Shown here: positions 13,980-17,185 of the stretch, piece by piece
Layout of the letters: each line of letters begins with the position of its first letter
How positions within the stretch are numbered: the first letter of the stretch is position 1
Source of the DNA: JANXVV01 sp038230975
GTDB taxonomy: Bacteria > Planctomycetota > Phycisphaerae > Tepidisphaerales > Tepidisphaeraceae
Assembly: GCA_038230975.1 (NCBI GenBank)
Contig: JBBRMF010000094.1
Coordinates: 1-17,185 of the forward strand
Length of the DNA stretch: 17,185 bases
Direction: 5' to 3'
Position numbers and translations under genes: made by a program
Notes under the pieces: model-generated
Seen by the model: only the letters and a program-made list of their open reading frames with translations
Databases searched by the model: none
Told to the model about the DNA's origin: nothing

Positions 13980-16850
13980 ATGAAAGTATATTGCGCTACA
14001 AGAAGAAGCTTCGTGCGCCGGGCTGTGTGGTCTCGTCTGGGAACCTGCGGGTTGATCGTGGGAGGTTCCGCGCGGGCCACGGATTACTCTGCGCCCGCGA
14101 TCCTGCAGGATTTTGAAAATACCTACAAAACCATCGAAAATCGCGCGGCTGATATTTTCATGGCAGGTTATGGTTCAGTCTACACGCCCCCTCCCGGCCG
14201 CGCGGATTCGGGGAACTTTTCCGTAGGATATGACCCGTACGATCGATTCGATCTGGGTAAGGCGGGCAATCCGACACTCTATGGGACCGAAACAGGACTC
14301 AAAAGCCTGGTAGGTTCCATCCATCGATTGGGGGCAAGCTCCTACGTGGATCTGGTTTGGAACCACAGCGGATTCACGACAAACGGTCAGTCCGATGGTA
14401 ACGGACGCTCATTCTATAACGCCGGTGGATATCCCGGCCTCAACATCACTCTGCCGGGAAACGTTGACGGCGATTATCATTCCGCCTTCGATAATACCAC
14501 CACTGGAACGCGCTTGTCGGGACTGATCGATATCGCTCAGGAATCCAACTTTCAGATGATTCGAAGCCCGGTGAATGCCAATGACCCGCGCAATATCAGG
14601 CCGGGAACCCTCTCGGCTTTTGGGCGAATTGCCAATGTTCCTGATCCCAATAACGCTCGATTTTACCCGGATCTTTCCTTGCAGCCGATCATGGTGTTCG
14701 ATCCGACAACCGGTGAACAGAACATCGCGATTCATCCGTTCAATAACGCGCACCCACTCAATGGAACTGCGGTGCCGGAAAATGCGCTGGGCTACTTGAT
14801 GCGCAATGCTCAATGGTTGGTGCAATCCATCGGAGTGGATGGGTTTCGCGTGGATGCGGCTAAAAGTATGCCGAGTTGGGTGCAGAATTATCTGGATCGA
14901 GCCGTCTATCGTTCGTCGTTCCGCACGCTCTTAAACGGGCAACAACAAAACGTTTTCTCGTTCAGCGAGGTCTATGACGGAGATCAGAACCTTGCTCAGC
15001 AGTTTGTTCGCAAAGACATAAACCCGGGTACGCCGGGAGTAATCGGCGGCAACCGGGATACGCTTGATTTCCCGCTGTTTTTTGCCATGCAGAGTAACTT
15101 AACGGGCAATGGTCTTCAGAATGACTGGCGAAATGTCGCCCATGCCAGCTTCGACCGGCACGATGACGGGTTGATGAATGGCAGCCAGGCAGTGCACTTC
15201 GTTTCGAGTCATGACAATGGCCCTCCTACGCTCGATAGCGTCGCCTACGCCTACACCCTGATGCTGCCAGGGAATTCGATCGTCTACACCAACGGCAAGG
15301 AGTTCGGCAATAACCGCAACTTCCCGGTTTCAGGTCGAGGCGATGCGCTCGGTGGAACCTACGGCAAAGCGATTACCAACCTGGTAGACCTTCGCAATCG
15401 CTACGGAACCGGAAACTATGTCGAGCGTGATCTGGAGAAGGAAAGTTTTGCGTTTGAGCGACAGGGATCTTCGCTTGTGATGCTCAGCAATCGAACGGAT
15501 GCGGGATATGACAGCCGTACGTTGCAGACAAGCTTTGCGCCGGGGACACCACTGATTGAGTTAACGGGAAATGCCGGAGACAGCATTGCGGACACCCACA
15601 ACGACATTCCCAAGCTACTGGTTGTAAACAATGACGGAACTGTGAACGCGCGTTTTCTTCGCAATAGTTCATTCGATGCCAACACGACCAGTACCAGTCA
15701 TTTCACGGATCGCGGATACCTGATCTATGGATTGGCGTCGCCGCAGGGTTCGCTGAACGTGAGCAATGTAAGTTCAGTGATTGCGGGGAAAATCCCGAAT
15801 CAGAGTACGTCAAATAACATTGCCTTTGACAACGGCACGACCCGTGTGACCGATGCTAGCGTGATAAAGGCCAACACGTTTCAAGTTACTTTGAACACAA
15901 ATCAGGTGAATTTGCTGGGAACGTATCGCGATCGTCCCGCAGACGGAGATAATGCCCTGATCAAGTTGGATGGCGGAATCGATCTCAATGGTAACGGTTT
16001 AGTAGACAACACCACTCCCAACACGCCACAGTATGGTTTCGAAAAATTCACCGGTACTCATAGTCCCGGCTGGTTCAACGCCAACGGGAATGGAACCTAT
16101 GCTCAGAGTCTGGATGCCACCCAGCTAGCCGACGGATACCACTACATTACCGTGCGGGCATTTCGCCATCGTGAAGATGGTGGGCCGGGCATCTTCACGG
16201 ATTTCAAGCAGGTGATCTATCTTGATCGCAACAAGCCCATTTCCGCAATCATCAGCTTTAGCCCGATTGTCGCAGGCGTTTATGAGAATCAGAGGTTGAC
16301 GGTCGACAGTGTCGATCAACTGGCCAACAACGTTCACGTGTTTTTCGATAAACCTGCCCGCCTGACGGATTCTCAGGTAATCGGGTTGGTAGGTTTCGGA
16401 TCGCAGGGAGACCAGGTCGATACCTACACTTGGACGAAGGATTTGACGAGCCTGACGAGTGGCAACCATGTGGCGACGGTGGTTACCTACAAGCCGGATG
16501 GCAATTATAACGTGCAGCGTTTTCCCGGCTTGTTCGCCTCCACCATTTTTGGTGCCGGCCTCGGCGACATCAATCACGACGGCACCTACACGATTGCCGA
16601 CGTTGAAGCATTCAAGGCGCTTTTCTACAGCCTCAATTCACAGTTCGACGCCGCCGGTGATTTCACGGCAGATGGGTTGATCGACGCGCGGGATGTTTCC
16701 CTCTTCGGTCAAAAGCTGCAACAAGTGGGTGCGGATACCGCGACGATCAATGATTTTAAGGCATTCGCCGACACAGTCCCGGAGCCGACGGGGACACTTT
16801 TCGCGATAGGCGCCGTGGCCATGTTTCTGAGACGGAGGCACAGGTCATAG
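13980..16850 (+). CDS. Exported GH13 alpha-amylase-family protein with dockerin-like region and PEP-CTERM anchor
   Basis: The 956-residue product has an Arg-rich signal sequence (1-33), then a GH13 barrel with all four conserved regions: YVDLVWNH (122-129), GFRVDAAKS (288-296, nucleophile D292), FSFSEVYDG (326-334, acid/base E330) and FVSSHDN (407-413, D412). It should act on alpha-glucans outside the cell. Beta-rich domains follow from about residue 470. Then come two EF-hand-like loops, DINHDGTYTIADVEAF and DFTADGLIDARDVSLF (dockerin type I-like), and a PEP-CTERM tail VPEPTGTLFAIGAVAMFLRR ending RRHRS. GGAGAGAGG lies 4 bases before the ATG, and a TTGTGA-17-TATAAT promoter lies upstream. The frame has no in-frame stop or break. 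The DUF1549/DUF1501 pair is divergent next to it. The exact substrate cannot be read off; region III and IV spacing is normal for amylases. Confidence 0.93.
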   Translation: MKVYCATRRSFVRRAVWSRLGTCGLIVGGSARATDYSAPAILQDFENTYKTIENRAADIFMAGYGSVYTPPPGRADSGNFSVGYDPYDRFDLGKAGNPTLYGTETGLKSLVGSIHRLGASSYVDLVWNHSGFTTNGQSDGNGRSFYNAGGYPGLNITLPGNVDGDYHSAFDNTTTGTRLSGLIDIAQESNFQMIRSPVNANDPRNIRPGTLSAFGRIANVPDPNNARFYPDLSLQPIMVFDPTTGEQNIAIHPFNNAHPLNGTAVPENALGYLMRNAQWLVQSIGVDGFRVDAAKSMPSWVQNYLDRAVYRSSFRTLLNGQQQNVFSFSEVYDGDQNLAQQFVRKDINPGTPGVIGGNRDTLDFPLFFAMQSNLTGNGLQNDWRNVAHASFDRHDDGLMNGSQAVHFVSSHDNGPPTLDSVAYAYTLMLPGNSIVYTNGKEFGNNRNFPVSGRGDALGGTYGKAITNLVDLRNRYGTGNYVERDLEKESFAFERQGSSLVMLSNRTDAGYDSRTLQTSFAPGTPLIELTGNAGDSIADTHNDIPKLLVVNNDGTVNARFLRNSSFDANTTSTSHFTDRGYLIYGLASPQGSLNVSNVSSVIAGKIPNQSTSNNIAFDNGTTRVTDASVIKANTFQVTLNTNQVNLLGTYRDRPADGDNALIKLDGGIDLNGNGLVDNTTPNTPQYGFEKFTGTHSPGWFNANGNGTYAQSLDATQLADGYHYITVRAFRHREDGGPGIFTDFKQVIYLDRNKPISAIISFSPIVAGVYENQRLTVDSVDQLANNVHVFFDKPARLTDSQVIGLVGFGSQGDQVDTYTWTKDLTSLTSGNHVATVVTYKPDGNYNVQRFPGLFASTIFGAGLGDINHDGTYTIADVEAFKALFYSLNSQFDAAGDFTADGLIDARDVSLFGQKLQQVGADTATINDFKAFADTVPEPTGTLFAIGAVAMFLRRRHRS

Positions 16851-16896
16851 AGATTCAGCGGGTGACGGAGGGTGCTCTTTTAGCTGAATTGTATTT

Positions 16897-16967
16897 CGTA
16901 GGGTCCGCTTTAGCGGACGGAATCGTTCCGAACGAAGAAACATTCCGTCCGCGAAAACGGCCCTACG
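16897..16967. repeat. Nested palindrome after the GH13 gene
   Basis: CGTAGGGTCCGCTTTAGCGG then ACGGAAT (16897-16923) is matched, nearly in full, by its inverse at 16942-16967. Each outer arm holds its own smaller stem (GTCCGC-TTTA-GCGGAC), and the centre has CGTT-CCG-AACG (16924-16934). It starts 46 bases after the GH13 stop, so it could end that transcript. The GTAGGGTCCGC word is typical of a dispersed repeat family, as I recall. Confidence 0.85.
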
Positions 16968-17088
16968 TCGTTTTAGTCGCCACCACCTCGTACAAACCTT
17001 ATTCTGTAGTGTGATAAAGCACTGGAGCGTTTCGCACGTTGGTGTAGCGACATCATTGGGTGCCACAGGTCGCGGGTAAGCGAGCGCA

Positions 17089-17152
17089 GTGGGGTTGGGG
17101 GGGCAAAAAGCACACGTGAGGGAGGACCGCCCCCCCCGGCCCACCCCCCCAC
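17089..17152. repeat. G-run/C-run fold-back at the window end
   Basis: GTGGGGTTGGGGGGGC (17089-17104) is roughly complementary to the C-rich stretch 17130-17152, with about 25 bases between. Such runs at a contig end are often sequencing or assembly errors. Confidence 0.4.
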
Positions 17153-17185
17153 GCGGACACCACCAAACAGAAAAACCCGCTACTA

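Larger units (their letters stand above)
16851..17185. other. Non-coding right end with repeats
   Basis: No gene is supported here. It contains the long palindrome at 16897-16967 and, from 17060 to the end, G- and C-run sequence that looks low in quality. A minus-strand open frame (16845-17144) runs mostly through these repeats and shows no family motif. Confidence 0.6.

Noticed and set aside
1..17185. tRNA genes, rRNA, CRISPR arrays
   Set aside because: No cloverleaf with a GGTTCGA-type T loop was recognised and no regularly spaced direct repeats were seen; by-eye inspection only.

Overview
The window looks like a piece of a planctomycete chromosome. The strongest signs are a paired DUF1501 protein and a DUF1549/DUF1553 (PSCyt1-type) cytochrome-like protein, an exported enzyme ending in a PEP-CTERM anchor after a dockerin-like segment, a GroEL with a long glycine tail ending in MY, and many dispersed palindromic repeats between genes. 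I cannot place it below phylum level.

Layout. The left edge (1-646) is mobile or decaying DNA: the probable 3' end of a transposase gene, then a truncated TolC-like coiled-coil protein on the minus strand. From 859 to 3502, all minus strand, lie an atypical response-regulator receiver protein, groES and groEL, with inverted repeats in both gaps and palindromes downstream of groEL. From about 3510 to 5450 is an AT-richer accessory stretch. It holds one unrecognised gene (4019-4501), a PHAX-type RNA-binding gene interrupted by a single in-frame TAG (4617-5183), and a decayed copy of the 3' end of dnaB (5307-5447). A two-gene module, a small protein overlapping a minimal nucleotidyltransferase, sits between this copy and the real dnaB (6171-7520), so it is bracketed by direct repeats of the dnaB 3' end.

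Upstream of dnaB is a frameshifted, truncated AraC-like sensor domain (7680-8023) ending at a REP-like hairpin. Then come a 7Fe-type ferredoxin and a divergent LysR regulator with a dyad between them. From 9526 to 13777 (minus strand) a DUF1549/DUF1553 gene is tightly followed by a Tat-exported DUF1501 gene. Divergent from it, behind a good sigma70-like promoter, is a large exported GH13 alpha-amylase-family protein with a dockerin-like region and PEP-CTERM tail (13980-16850). The right end holds a long palindrome and a G-run/C-run fold-back that may be a contig-end artefact.

How the genes relate. The chaperonin genes and dnaB are housekeeping anchors. The space between them has collected foreign or decaying DNA, and the 3' end of dnaB appears to be the rearrangement point. 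The amylase and the DUF1549/DUF1501 pair are back to back and may form a surface carbohydrate-use locus. That link is inference from position only.
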